Origin: Amphiduros pacificus
Taxonomy: Eukaryota > Annelida > Polychaeta > Phyllodocida > Hesionidae
NCBI GenBank assembly: GCA_949316495.1
Contig: OX439005.1
Span: 27,320,217 to 27,384,216, forward strand
Length of the DNA stretch: 64,000 nt
Direction: 5' to 3'
Part shown: positions 11,166-23,625 of the stretch, in pieces
Numbering within the stretch: the stretch's first letter is position 1
How the letters are laid out: each line of letters opens with the position of its first letter
Program-made: the position numbers and the translations under genes
The notes under the pieces: model-generated
What the model saw: the letters and a program-made list of their open reading frames with translations, nothing else
Told to the model about the DNA's origin: nothing
The model's database searches: none

Positions 11166-13865
11166 CTAGACACAATATATATATACACACAGAAGTGAGA
11201 TGACTGCGATATGACCGCTCTTAACACACATTAATAAATAACTCTACAGTCACATCACATTTTTTTGCTTCTTTGTTTGAGTTCCTAACTTGTTCAATGT
11301 TTGACTGATTTTTTTGTTCTTAATTGGTATAATTTATCACAGGTAGAAAGTCATACTTTGTTCTGAAGTTTTTTGCAAAGTTTTTCAATGTCATGGAGAC
11401 CTTGATGATTCCTACTCAAAAATTGTAATGTCAAGTTGATCCATTCTATTAGGTGCACTGGCAGAAATTAGTCACATGCCAAACTGGAGTGCAGATCTGA
11501 GTCTGGTCAAATCAAATTGATGTAAGGTGTATGGCTGTGTTAAGAAATCAAGACAAATTGATAATTGTATCTGTGTAAATAATGAAATATTTTGTCCGTA
11601 ACCAAGTTGTAGGCATTCCCTTTCTGTAAGTGTCCGATAATAAAACAAAGACTCCTTTCACTGGTGATAATCAATGAACACTTGAGTAAACGTGTCTCAA
11701 AACAAATTTGATCAACTAACACAAATATCTGGTATTTCAGATAAGATGTTGTCCCTTGGTGCAGTATATCACTGCAAATCTCAAAAGTTCAGTAAATATG
11801 ATATTCATACTGTCTGACCGCTTAGAAATAAGTTACCTTTTTATTTTTGTAGGTATGGTATCATGCCAAAACCAAAACATCTGTCTCCTCAAAACCCTGT
11901 GAAGTATCTACCACATTTGTATGGAAGACTGAATCAAACAAAATGATATGGACATATTTTCTTTATCATAATTTCTCTTTGTGATCTTTCTGTGCCTTGA
12001 TGCTTAATTGTAACTGTATCATTAATATTTCACATCAGACTATCAAAGGGACCAGATAAACTTGACATCGACAAACGGACGTATGAAAAGCTGATCAAAT
12101 AGGATGACACTGGGAGTGTCAATGTACCAAGCGATCAAAATATTAAAGCACTAACTTAGGTCATTATTCAGCCGATCAAACACAGCGCTTTGATGGGAAC
12201 TCTGGGGACAAATTTGCAGTTTGAGCAGGTGCTCTTACAGCAAACATGATTTTTCCATTCTGGTGGAGATACATTGTAATAAATGTTGTAAAATCAAGCA
12301 TTTGTATCAGTCATGCGATCTTGGGTTTACCCACGTCACACAACATTGAAGATCTCACCACAGTTTGTGACAAATTGTTGAGATAGATTCTATGATACCC
12401 CAAATAAACTGATTGATTATAATAAAAAAAGGATAATTATAATAGAAGAATTTAAAGAAAATTGGATTGGGATTTGAAACTGTGGAGGAATGTAATGATG
12501 TATTTGATTGTTAATATCAGCTGAGGGTCTCAGAGCCAAGTACTAAGAAATCCTTACTCAGAGTGTGATTTGTGAAGCTGTTCTCAGCCTTAAACAAGAT
12601 TTTTATATTACAATGGAATTCTCTATTCATAATCAGAGCTGAATATCTTAATATTTTGTCATGAATGAACATGGCCAAATAAGGTCAAACTGTGTCATTG
12701 TGTGAGCATATTGTGTCATGGACAAACTATGCATGACCAAATAATGCTACAAACAGCTGAGCATGACCTTATGCCACATGACTCTATTTGGTCACATTCA
12801 TGCATAAAAAATAGAACTTTGTCTCCAAAAGATAATGAGCCTTATTATGTATCAGGATAGAAACAAAGAACAATTAGTAACTTGGCTGCATGAGGGGATA
12901 GATATTGATCTGTACCATTCACACACCAAACATTACATAGTGTTTACATCATCCCCTATGAAATATTCAGGCCCTATTACATGTTACTGTAGAATGCTGT
13001 CTCCACATACACTTCTGGGAGAACTGTTTAGTTGCAACTTTCATCAGGATGATAATTGCTGATCATATTACTCTTTATGGGACTCATGTGGTCAATGTTT
13101 CAAAAATGTTGTCTTCTGCATTAGAAACTGGCTATTCCTGTGAACCATTTGGTTAAGCTTGCATGAACCTCAGTGGAACGAGTCTTTTTCTTAATTTTGA
13201 GAGTATATCTGAAGCTATTAAGGTCATGTCTTCTAAAAACTTGGTCCAAGTTTGTTTGAACAAAAATCATCTGATTTATGGCACTGGTCAGGTCACAAGC
13301 ATTGCAAATGCAACAAATGCAATGAGAGCCCAATCCAGCTAATTTGTCATTGGACTCATTGGAAATCATTTTCAATAATCTAATCATTATACATATTACT
13401 CTTTGTTTATATTCATGTCATAATACCTAATATGAATCTTCTTAAGTTTCAACTCTAATCGAAACGGTCACCTTCAATGAATCATCTAATTAACGCATAA
13501 CATGTACAGTAGTACATTGGTATAATGAATAAGACTCTCCTACCCTTATTGGACACACTGGACACTTTTGCTCTGTGCTTGCCCATTATTATTCCCATAT
13601 CCATATAAACAGGTACATCAGCGTCTTCCTTCTGATGTCGAAGTATAATCCTATAGTTTTCTATATTTTACATGCATCCGATCTTTGAAAATTGTCCATG
13701 TTCTGCATGAGGCGACCATGATAGAAACATGTGACATGATGAGGCCTCTGAGGCATCCACCGTCTCCTTGATACCTGAGCCATGCCTCTCTACATATATA
13801 TATATAGAGGGAGAGAGAGCTATATGTCCAGTGCAAACTAGTGCAGTGAAAAACAATATATTTTA

Positions 13866-13922
13866 GCAATATATAAAATAATTTGCAATATATAAAATAA
13901 TTTGCAATATATAAAATAATTT
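13866..13922. repeat. 19-bp triplicate
   Basis: Three perfect tandem copies of GCAATATATAAAATAATTT. Confidence 0.95.
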
Positions 13923-14366
13923 GATCTTAGTAAGCTAATATGTCTAAAGGCTTAAAATCTAAGTCATCTGGATGCCTTGCCTGGGGTAATTAACAGCCCG
14001 AACCAGCTTTGGCAAGTTGATGATAGTTGCCTAATATAAAAGACAAAGTAGTTATCTTTAAAATCATTAAAGATTTGGAAGCTTGTTGACAATCATGGAG
14101 GAAGTCAAAACACCAATTAGACATTGACCTTTCTTCACAGAATTGGAAAAGTCGTCAAGGACATGCGATAATCAATGTCAACCTCTCAAATTAAGTCAAG
14201 TTGAATACACCTGTAAATATTTTATTCTAAGTGTAAAATCTAGTCATGTATTACTGGGCAAGTAAAGCATCCACAAGACATTTTAACCTTGACCAAATTG
14301 CAGAGTTAAAAAATTCACGGAAAGGTCAACGCTGAACATATCAAAGGTATCATCACAAAGCAACTA

Positions 14367-16100
14367 CCGTATATACTCGTGTATAAGACGAGGTTTTTTT
14401 CCAAAAATTCTTAGTTAATGTTTAGGGGGTCGTCTTATACACGAGAGCAGTCTTATACTCGAGTATTTACGGTAAAACGTAAATACGGTAAAACGTAAAT
14501 ACGATGTTCATATTTTCGAAATAACGAATATCAGACGTAGCAGATTGATTTTAATTGCGTTTTAAATGATAAATAAAGGTATTTACCCAATATTATCACA
14601 AAACGTAATACGATGTACGTGACTTCCTTTATCTTAGCGTCTGGGTGCCCACGAGACAAAAGTGGAGCGGCCAACATGTCAAATTGAACTTTCATATCCG
14701 TAGCTGATCGATTTTAATTGCGTTTTAAATGATAAATAAAGGTATATACATAATATTATCACAAATTACGTTTTGCAGGTCGAGAACAGAACAAAACCAT
14801 CCATTATTGCGCAATATATTAACAATCGTTTTCGCGCTAAAAACAAGAGCCTCTTCCCATCACTTCCGCCTTTCAAAATTGCGACCACGTGTTGCGCTGA
14901 GTCGTGTCTTCCTTGTTGACAGAAATGCTTTCACACGCGGATCGATTTTAATTGCATTTCAAATGATAAATAATGAAAACGCTTTGTTTTGAGGCTAAAA
15001 TCAATGATGTGGAGAAATTCTCGACGTAACTGTGATAATATTAAGTACATACCTTTATTTATCATTTAAAACGCAATTAAAATCGATCCACGTGTGAAAG
15101 CATTTCTGTCAACAGGGAAGACACGACTCAAAGCAGTGGAAACAAAGACGAAATGCAAAACTGTGAACGCTGATAATTGAAATCAGTGAGAACAAAGTCA
15201 AAACAAAGCGTTTCGAAATAATATGAATAAATGATATATAAAGGTATTTACCCAATATTATCACAAATTATGCTTCGCAGGTCGAGAATTTATCCATGAA
15301 GTAAAACGTAAATATCATGTACGTGACGTCACGTTAATTCACGTCCGCAACACGAGGAGAAGCCAGGGATCCATCATTGCACAATATATTAATATTTCAA
15401 TGCGTGTTAAGTTGGCTCTGATCGTTTTCGCGCCAAAAATAAGAGCTTGTCCCCGTCACTCCCGCTTTTTAAAACGACGACCTCGTATTGCGTAATGCAT
15501 GTTAAATGGATGAATGGTTTTAAATGATACACAAAGAAGAAATGATAAATAAAGGTATTTACCCAATATTATTTCGAAACGCTTTGTTTTGACTTTGTTC
15601 TCACTGATTCCAATTATCAGCGTTCACAGTTTTGCATTTCGTCATTGTTTCCACTGCTTTGAGTCGTGTCTTCCCTTTATGACAGAAATGCTTTCACACG
15701 TGTTTCGACTTTAATTGCATTTTAAATAGATTGATGTTTTTGTTCTGTTCTCGAACAATTTGTGATAATATTGGGTAAATACCTTTATTTATCATTTAAA
15801 ATGCAATTAAAATCAATCTGCTACCTCCGTTATTCGTTATTTCGAAAATATGAACATCGTATTTACGTTTTACCGTATTTACTCGTGTATAAGACTGCTA
15901 AGATCTTTAAGTTTTCATATTTAAGTTTCACTTTTTAAATGACCGCCAAGCTTCAGCTGAAGCTTGAATGGTAGCAGAGCCGATATGTCAAGAAAAACCA
16001 ACTCGTCTTATATTCGGAAATTGTTTTTTTTCAAGCAAAATAAGCTCAATTTTGGGGGGTCGTCTTATACACGAGTCGTCTTATACACGAGTAAATACGG
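14367..16100. mobile_element. Non-autonomous DNA element with long inverted repeats (TATAAGACGA ends)
   Basis: Starts CCGTATATACTCGTGTATAA and ends with the inverted counterpart, CGAGTAAATACGG. TA flanks both sides, and the palindrome extends into the flanks (CAAC/GTTG), so the duplication length is ambiguous. Subterminal inverted repeats at about 14466-14600 and 15758-15895 include ACGGTAAAACGTAAATACGA. Inside, a segment like AATAAAGGTATTTACCCAAT recurs at least six times in both orientations, as do CGCCAAAAATAAGAGCTT modules. No transposase frame. A MITE-like, fold-back composite. The superfamily is unresolved; a Tc1/mariner-type TA target is possible. Confidence 0.8.
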
Positions 16101-17570
16101 TAGTTGTGGTTGGGGATGAGAAATTCCTTTTATAATTGAGAATAAAAGAAGATTTGAATGTGATAAGATAAAATCTTTTTCTCAGTCAAACCCATGAAAC
16201 TTGACAGATAAGGTGCCCACTTGGCTTGTTACCAAAATCCTGAACCTGAACTTCTAAGACAAAAACTGATCAAGCAGTTCTTGCTTTCACCTGTTTCCTT
16301 GTGATCTTTGGCGCGAGAGTGAAGCTGGTGCAGCAAATGTGAGGGGACAAGGAGCAAGCAATATTGACACCACGTCCTTCCCCTTCTGCTCCACAGATAG
16401 ATCAATCAACTCAGGTAAATGTAGTGATTTTCTACTTGTCACCTGACATCTCACATGGTCATCAATCACACCTGAGATAGGTCATTTTCAATCCAGGTAG
16501 AAAAATGAAGCTGTCCAGTTATTTTAGGTCACCACACCCTATTCTCTATATAATATCAGCATTTTGATTTTGGTACAATTTCCATTTTCTTCTTTGGCTA
16601 ATCATATCTCAATATTTGCTATTTAGAACCGTTGAGGTCTTCAACATAAAGATTTTCACACCAGTTTAAAATTTCTGTCTTCAATCACACTTCCCTCCAT
16701 CTAACAGAGATTTACATTTTCAATCTTATAAAACTAATATTGATCAATCAATGATGTGGATAATTCATTCAAGCTCCTTCTATCTATCCTGACCTACTGC
16801 ACCAATAACACAATTAATCCCATTATTCCCCATTATCATAGCCAAATATTAACATGATAAAGCCTTGTATTTACACAGTCTCACTCCATTACAAATGTCC
16901 TAACATCCTATGGGGACATTGACACAACCACTGGCCCAATGACATTATGTTTGAAGCCTAATTATTTTTCATAGCTAGGTGATCATATTTGGTACCACGA
17001 ACACCTGTATTAACTCAAGCTATATCTTATAAAAGATCAAATTGGGTGTACCAGAACAGACAATATTGATCAAAGTCATAATTGAATGATGATGTAGGAT
17101 ATCACTTGAATTCAATGTGATCCCTTTATCATCTTGTTCAGAGATTAACCGTGAACAGAGCCAGTGTGTATTGTATCAAAATAACATTTCTTATCAATGA
17201 GTTCCATTAAATAATCGATCAGCATTTACGATTCTTGTCAAAGGGTTTTTTTCTGTACAAAAAAAATATGCATCAAAACCAAGCATGATTGTAGGATCAT
17301 AGTACTTAGGTGTGTAAATTCACTTCTCCGCCTTGGTTCATATTCGTTTTTGGCTACAAATTCTCCTTTTTTCTCATTTTTAGATAAGACTACTGTGTAT
17401 ATTTGAAAATTAAGTACCATGAGCTGTTCTCAAAATATAGCAACAAAGTGTATGAAAGACAATAAAATGTGTGTTGCATTTCATCAGTCAGAAAGTGCAT
17501 AGTCCAACTTAAAGTTTACACAACATCAAATAAAGTTTAAAATTGTAAAAATCAGTGAAAGTGGACATAC

Positions 17571-17836
17571 TTTTAGTAGGAGGGGCCTTTCTCCTGTCTT
17601 TGGCTTTGGTTGCATGCATGGATGGTTTAGGATCAGCAATTTGTGAATCTTCCCCGTATCCTCGTCCTACAATCACAACATCAGAGTTGGCATTTGGACG
17701 GAATGTGACGCCACCTAGTGGATTAAAATCCAAGTGTCGCTGGTCCACATCCACTGTTTCTGTGGCTTTTGCTGCTTCTCTAAGTGAGTTTTTCCTTGCC
17801 AAACGTGGACGACTTTCAAAGGGACTATCAATTTTC
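17571..17836 (-). CDS. TOGARAM1: TOGARAM1 linker exon (SDVVIVGRG motif)
   Basis: Acceptor TTTTTCTCCCAG, donor AAAA/GTATGT, phase 2 in and 1 out. It encodes about 88 linker residues: RKIDSPFESRPRLARKNSLR, then a TFRPNANSDVVIVGRGYGED block and a basic KAKDRRKAPPTK end. The VVIVGRG block matches the human TOGARAM1 linker EDSVVVVGKGVFG as I recall it. Confidence 0.85.
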
Positions 17837-17997
17837 CTGGGAGAAAAAAAAACAAATCAAATTTTATCCATCAATCAACTTTTAGACATTTCCAATAGCA
17901 GTTTACTTTTAAACAGTAAATGTTTTGTCAATCAATGTTTTCAATACATGCATGAATAAAACACCATCTTTGGTTAAGATAAGCATCTGTTCTGTAC

Positions 17998-18161
17998 CTT
18001 CCATTTGAAGCATTGCTGAAAACCCCACTCTCCACCATAGGATCATTAGTGGGGCTTGGAGTTGCAGATTTTCTTGATAGTTTATTCTCGGCCTTCTCCC
18101 ATAACTTCTCCACTTTCTTCTTATTGGCACTGTGACGAATCTGTCTCAATGAGTTCATCAT
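17998..18161 (-). CDS. TOGARAM1: TOGARAM1 linker exon (NSLRQIRHSANKKK / ESGVFS)
   Basis: Acceptor CTGATTGCAG, donor AAG/GTACAG, phase 0 in and 2 out. It encodes MMNSLRQIRHSANKKKVEKL ... MVESGVFSNASNGR. This parallels the human linker SLRSLRNSAAKKRAKL ... YSESGVYSQES as recalled, one of the better conserved linker blocks. Confidence 0.9.
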
Positions 18162-21100
18162 CTGCAATCAGACAAAGTCATCAATTTATTTTGAACTTTA
18201 ACAACAACAAAAAAAAAAAAAAAAAAAAAAAAAAACATTGCTGCCACATTGAGCAAGACAGATTGGATTCAGGATTTAGGGGGAGTGCATCTATTTTAAT
18301 CCCCTCATCAAACATATACACTTCTTGACAAAAATGCAGGACACAGGACAATTTTTCCATTAGAATGTAAATGTTGCTGTGGAATCTGACTTTTAAATTT
18401 AATATAAGACAGTCAAATTGGCTAGCATTCATAAATACTTTCAGTGAACACTGAACATACTGGCCACATTTACTCAACAAAATCAGGTATTCATGGACCA
18501 GTCTCCATTATACGCATCAATTTTTCATTCATCGGAAAGGAAGTCTTCAAATCAATACTAAATCCATTCTACACACTGCAATTACCCAGGGCTCTCCAAT
18601 AGGTGAGTAACACACATGATATGACCAGAGTATAAGCTATCTCTCCAACAGGTGAGCTACATACATGATATGACCAGAGTATAAGCTATCTCTCCAACAG
18701 GTGAGCTACACACATGATATGACCAGAGTATAAGCTATCTCTCCAACAGGTGAGCTACATACATGATATGACCAGAGTATAAGCTATCTCTCCAACAGGT
18801 GAGCTACACACATGATATGACCAGAGTATAAGCTATCTCTCCAATAGGTGAGCAACACACATGATATGACCAGAGTATAAGCAAACTCTCCAACAGGTGA
18901 GCTACACACATGATATGACCAGAGTATAAGCTATCTCTCCAACAGGTGAGCTACACACATGATATGGCCCAAGTATAAGCTATCTCTCCAACAGGTGAGC
19001 TACACACATGATATGACCCAAGTATAAGCAAACTCTCCAACAGGTGAGCAACTCACATGATATGACCAGAGTATAAGCTACCTCTCCAACAGGTGAGCAA
19101 CTCACATGATATGACCAGAGTATAAGCTATCTCTCCAACAGGTGAGCTACACACATGATGTGACCAGAGTATAAGCAAACTCTCCAACAGGTGAGCTACA
19201 CACATGATATGACCAGAGTATAAGCAAACTCTCCAACAAGTGAGCTACACACATGATATGACCAGTATATAAGCTATCTCTGCAACCAGTGAGCAAGATA
19301 TATGACCCAAGTATAGGCTTTCTCTCCAATGGGAGAACATATGGCCCAAGTGTACCCTATCTCTCAAAGAGAAGAACAACATATATGACCCTAGTGTACA
19401 CCCAACACTCTGATATGCGAGTAACAAATATTCGCTGGGACCCCACACCTGCATTTTAAAGTTTATTCAGCAAACCCAATTCTGCTGAGAGTAAAGGACC
19501 TCAGTGTACCCCATCTCTGCCACAGGTGAACAAAAGGTGAACAAAAGTATATTTCTTGTAGAGGGTAGGTTGTACTTGAAGTAAAATATCCAAACAAAAA
19601 ACTTTCCGAATATCAGGAAAAAAAGGTCAATTTAAGATATGTTCATTTGTGATTAAATTCTATGATATAAATATGAATAATAATGATACATAAAGTCATG
19701 TTACAATTAATGTGAAATCTTCATCACATGCACAATCATACTCAACCTAATACAATGTAAGGGACCAGTTATAAAATATTGTTTGGCATGTACATGTACG
19801 TAAAGATATTATAGTTCATGTGGTACATGACAAGAAGGAAATGAAGAATCATATTAACCATGTTGTCATGTTTGAAGTATTGATTCCTGTCATTGATGTT
19901 TGGAACTGCCTCTGCCTCATATTTCATTTCATTTACAATTTCCTTGATTGCCCCAAAGTGTTACTGCTGTGTGACTGCTGTATAACATCATGCATATTCA
20001 CGGCTCATTATACCATAATCTCCTACATATTGATTAACCATGCTTCTTTCAACTTATACAACGCTTACTATAAATATACCAGTACTCCAACCAATTATCC
20101 TTTTTAACAGTTTAAGTACATCTCTAGGATGGGCGCATCAATATGTTTGACAGAGATGTGAGAATAAACCTCTCTCTGGCATGGTAATTTCCAGAAAATA
20201 TAGTAGGATAATGTTAAACATTAAAGTAAGAGCAAACACACTTTTGTCACCTTGCACATTAACTCTTCCATGACCTAAGGGGACCATTAAGTAACTGGTA
20301 CACAGTCAAAACATCCATTGCAAGAAATACCTATCCTTCTATGCCCTACACATTATGCCAGGTCATTTAACCACATGATCACACATGGGAGTGCTTGGTT
20401 TGCTTTCACTCCACCTGCATTTATTTGCTATTTCTCTTTCACAGATCTAATACGTAAATCGAAATTCCAAATCAAACAGACTGAAAAAGACACACAGAGT
20501 AATTCCAAATATAGAACATGCAGGACTGGACCCTGCACATACAGTTTGGAGCTTTAAGGATACAAAATTCAGACTGTACGTGACCCAAGAGAGATTCGAG
20601 TTTGTGATCCATAATAAAGAGGCAGAGGGCAAAATGAGCATGACACTGCACACACTAAACATCTCTCCATACCATACATTGCAAAGTAATCCACAGTAAA
20701 ACATATATCACATCATGCAATGCAAGACATGGGAGGTTGCAAAATCAATACCTAGTCTACCATCTTTGTAATTGTGGTGATACCAACTAGCTACTGTAAA
20801 CATATCTCTAGCTCATACAGCCATGCACATAAACATCATCATGCACTGTCGTGATTTTACTCTGAACAATTTATACTATTGCACACCCAGCAATTGATAG
20901 GTTCATAATGGGCTCTATATATGAGATTCAACATATTTTTGTTTTTGTTTTTAATAAAAACAAAAGATTATCATTAGGATTGTGGGTTGAATAAATTATT
21001 TATTCAAGGAATGAATTAATTAAGTGTTAAACAACTAATCATTACGAGTTTTATTCTGATACATGGATGCTAAGGATAGGGGTTTGGTGTAAAAATTATT

Positions 21101-21170
21101 ACGAAAAATGAAAATATGGTGAAGTTATGTATCAACAACAATGTGATAAAATTCTACGAATATGGCATAC
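18162..21170 (-). other. TOGARAM1: TOGARAM1 intron with poly-A and 49-bp array
   Basis: A 27-base A run at 18209-18235 lies close to the splice acceptor, and the 49-bp array occupies 18592-19290. The remainder is AT-rich without recognised features. Confidence 0.65.
18592..19290. repeat. 49-bp tandem array, about 14 copies
   Basis: The unit reads CTCTCCAACAGGTGAGCTAC, then ACACATGATATGACCAGAGT and ATAAGCTAT. Copies are very similar, so expansion is recent. Degenerate relics continue to about 19400. Each unit contains CAGGTGAG, a perfect splice-donor-like word on the plus strand, antisense to TOGARAM1. Confidence 0.95.
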
Positions 21171-21221
21171 CTTTCCTTTCTTTTTTTTGGATTTATCTGG
21201 TTTGGGGTTAGCTTTAGTTGG
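21171..21221 (-). CDS. TOGARAM1: TOGARAM1 17-codon Lys-rich microexon
   Basis: Acceptor CCCACTCATAG, donor AAAG/GTATGC, 51 bases, phase 0 in and out. It encodes PTKANPKPDKSKKKKGK. It is accepted because the phase fits both neighbours and both splice sites are good. Symmetrical, hence skippable without frameshift. A basic patch like this could bind microtubules or act in nuclear import, but that is inference. Confidence 0.75.
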
Positions 21222-22177
21222 CTATGAGTGGGAAAATTTCACAAATATAACAAAAGATTAAGAGTATTTTTCTGTATACATAATAAACATTGTGAATTAT
21301 ATACATAATTGAAATTATATTCATATATCATTGTCTGTTAGGATGGCAACATGCTCCACACAATTTGAAAGGTTAGCTTTCCACAGGTTATCTCCTACCT
21401 CTGGATCTTTATGCACAAATATATGCTATGCCCTGATAAAAATTCAAGGTCAAAGGCAAAGAATGCAGAAATGAAGGTGTTCACTTTATTTTAAGATAGT
21501 TCTCAAGAACAAAAAGGAAAAATTGACTGTTTTATAAACTTCTGAGATATTCATTGGACAACATGTTTCACTTTCACTGCCCGAAATTTGATTGAAAATG
21601 TCTCAATCAGATTCACAGGACCTGACACACTTTGTGAAATATGCTAGTCCAATATTCTTCAATTCTATTGCAATTTCAGAAATGGTGAAACTCAGGTCCA
21701 GTTATATGTTTAATTGACGCAAGCAAAACAATATAAATATATTACTAAACATGAGATTGCATATCAACAATTATTCTGGCAATCAAATTAGGACATGTTG
21801 GGGGCCATAACACAAACATACCAGCTATCAAAAAGCTTCATCACAAGTGATGATAACCAAAAAAGAAAAAAAAATGTTGTGATTGCGCTTTTCCCAACCG
21901 ACCCTTACTCAACTGACGCTCACCAACCCCAAGCCATCTATGCAAGAGCACACACAACATTTTTTCCCCTAAACCTAATAAAACAATTATGATGTCTGAA
22001 TGTGAAAACTTCAACACTGACATCATAATGGTTTACTGGGAGACCAGCCTTAATTTTATATCAATCTAAGGGCACACACATTTCTATTTTTGCCTAATCC
22101 TGATAAAACAATCATAATGTCTGAGGCCATGCACTGATAAGACACAGCAGAATATATATAATAAATACAAGACCTAC
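21222..22177 (-). other. TOGARAM1: TOGARAM1 intron, no feature recognised
   Basis: AT-rich. Two short similar stretches around 21.95 and 22.08 kb (CCTAATAAAACAATTATGAT-like) are the only internal similarity noticed. Confidence 0.55.
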
Positions 22178-22365
22178 CTCAGCATCTGGCATGTCGTCGA
22201 GGTCATCCACGTTACTGTCGCGGGAGCTGTCGATGTAGTAGTCCTCCTCCGTGCGTGCCGTGTCCGGGCTGCGGTCTATGGGAATGGGTGGCACCTTCCT
22301 CTTGGACGATGCTCCTCTTGCCAGGGTTGCCTTGGTTGGAATGGGGGATTTCTCTTGGCTTCGCG
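22178..22365 (-). CDS. TOGARAM1: TOGARAM1 linker exon (KRKVPPIPID)
   Basis: Acceptor GTTGAAACAG, donor GAG/GTAGGT, phase 1 in and 0 out. It encodes SRSQEKSPIPTKATLARGAS, SKRKVPPIPIDRSPDTARTE, then an acidic EDYYIDSSRDSNVDDLDD stretch. VPPIPI matches human TOGARAM1 KPVPPIPRG as recalled. Notably higher G+C than the surrounding intron. Confidence 0.9.
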
Positions 22366-22768
22366 CTGTTTCAACAAAAGGGTTTGAAGAGATTGAGTAA
22401 TCAAAATATCTGAACAAACATTTGTGATTCATAATAAAGGAAAAAAAAATAGATTTTAAAGTTTTCGTAACTTTAATATATTCTTATTACTATATATTTT
22501 TCCATGGGTTGTCATTTTACTTAATTTTGTAATATCATCCTGAGGCTCTATCATCTATCATTTGCAGCACCGCTTAGAAAAAAACACCAGGAATATATTC
22601 ATATTATGTGAAATCAATCTTACTTTATGATCTTCTACATTTTGTCAAAATAAATCATTAAATGACTCCAAGTGATCAAAAGATGCTGATGAAGGGATAG
22701 AAGGACAGACAAAGAGACGGACACTGGACAGACAGGGTGGTTACCTTCCAGTTTTTTTTCCTGAAAAA

Positions 22769-22794
22769 ATATGTGCAATAAATATTGCACATAT
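22769..22794. repeat. Perfect 12-bp palindrome
   Basis: ATATGTGCAATA, two bases, then TATTGCACATAT. It sits just outside the dispersed repeat shared with the 53.8-kb region. Confidence 0.9.
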
Positions 22795-23548
22795 GCAAAC
22801 CTTTCATAACGGTAACTAAACATATATCTCTGGAGATGGAGGCTCGATCTTATATTTTTGCTGAGAAACGACTAAGTTTCAAACACTACTCCCGAAAGAA
22901 AAGACGACAGACAAGCACAAGAATGTTTGAAATTGTAGCCTTAGTCATGATTAAGAATACCTGGAATGATGCAAACTAATTCTGATATGGTTGCCAAGAT
23001 AATGACAAGCTTGAAATGTCAGGATGGACAAATGATCCAAGTGATGACGATAAACCCCTCTTTTTTTCAGGAGGGGGGAGCATGGTGAGAGTATGGAGTT
23101 GGTTATTGATATAGTGTTGTGTGTATACAATCCTGAGGTAACTACGTGCCCATGCCCAGACACACACACACTCTAACATTGTCTAATGCCATATAACTGC
23201 TGGCACAAGTTTTCCAATATGCACGCACGTCATTGGCAAACATTGGTTGCCTGTTTGAGCACCTGTCCCGTGACTAGTTCTATTGTTTTAGATCCGTGCC
23301 AGTCTACAGGTGTCGACAGGTGTATGTAAACACACACCCAGACAGGGTATGAAAAATATTATACAATAACTTAATGTGTTCAAATATTAATACAGAAATA
23401 TCCCATAAGTATTTTTCAACAATAACATCTTTTTCATAAATTGTGCATTACCACAGAGCATGGAGCAGGCATTAAATATGATCTTGTTTGGTCTTACATA
23501 TCCAAAACTACATGAATTCCAAAAAATTGGAGCCAACCCCACTAAAAC

Positions 23549-23625
23549 AGTTGGCAGTTGGTCTTTTGTTTGCTGATTTAAATGGAGGACAGAAGGTGGT
23601 AGGTTCGACTCCTTCTGTTGGGAGT
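23549..23625 (+). repeat. tRNA-like SINE head (degenerate)
   Basis: Contains a near-perfect pol III B box (GGTTCGACTCC at 23602-23612) preceded at the right distance by an A-box-like TTGGCAGTTGGTC. The piece between them resembles a tRNA anticodon arm. The cloverleaf is too imperfect for a functional tRNA, so a tRNA-derived SINE remnant is more likely. The 3' body may extend to about 23760. Confidence 0.45.

Larger units (their letters stand above)
11166..17570 (-). other. TOGARAM1: TOGARAM1 intron carrying the fold-back element
   Basis: A 6.4-kb intron. It holds the 1.73-kb inverted-repeat element at 14367-16100, a CATGACC-type dispersed repeat near 12.66-12.80 kb and a 19-bp triplicate at 13866-13922. 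Two exon-like open stretches (13.55-13.65 and 16.29-16.48 kb, minus) were considered and not accepted. Confidence 0.65.

Noticed and set aside
13554-13650. Exon-like stretch (minus) reading EDADVPVYMDMGIIMGKHRA with donor-like GTAGGAG
   Set aside because: The natural acceptor (CATCAG) gives phase 0, which does not fit the phase 1 required between the flanking TOGARAM1 exons; those exons join in frame without it. A cassette using a weak acceptor cannot be excluded.
16287-16490. Open stretch (minus) with acceptor CTATCTCAG and donor AACAG/GTGAAA
   Set aside because: Phase 1 in but phase 2 out, which would shift the frame into the next accepted exon; no similarity to the TOGARAM1 linker.
23549-23625. 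Functional tRNA gene
   Set aside because: The B box is good but acceptor and anticodon stems do not pair properly; a SINE head is more likely.
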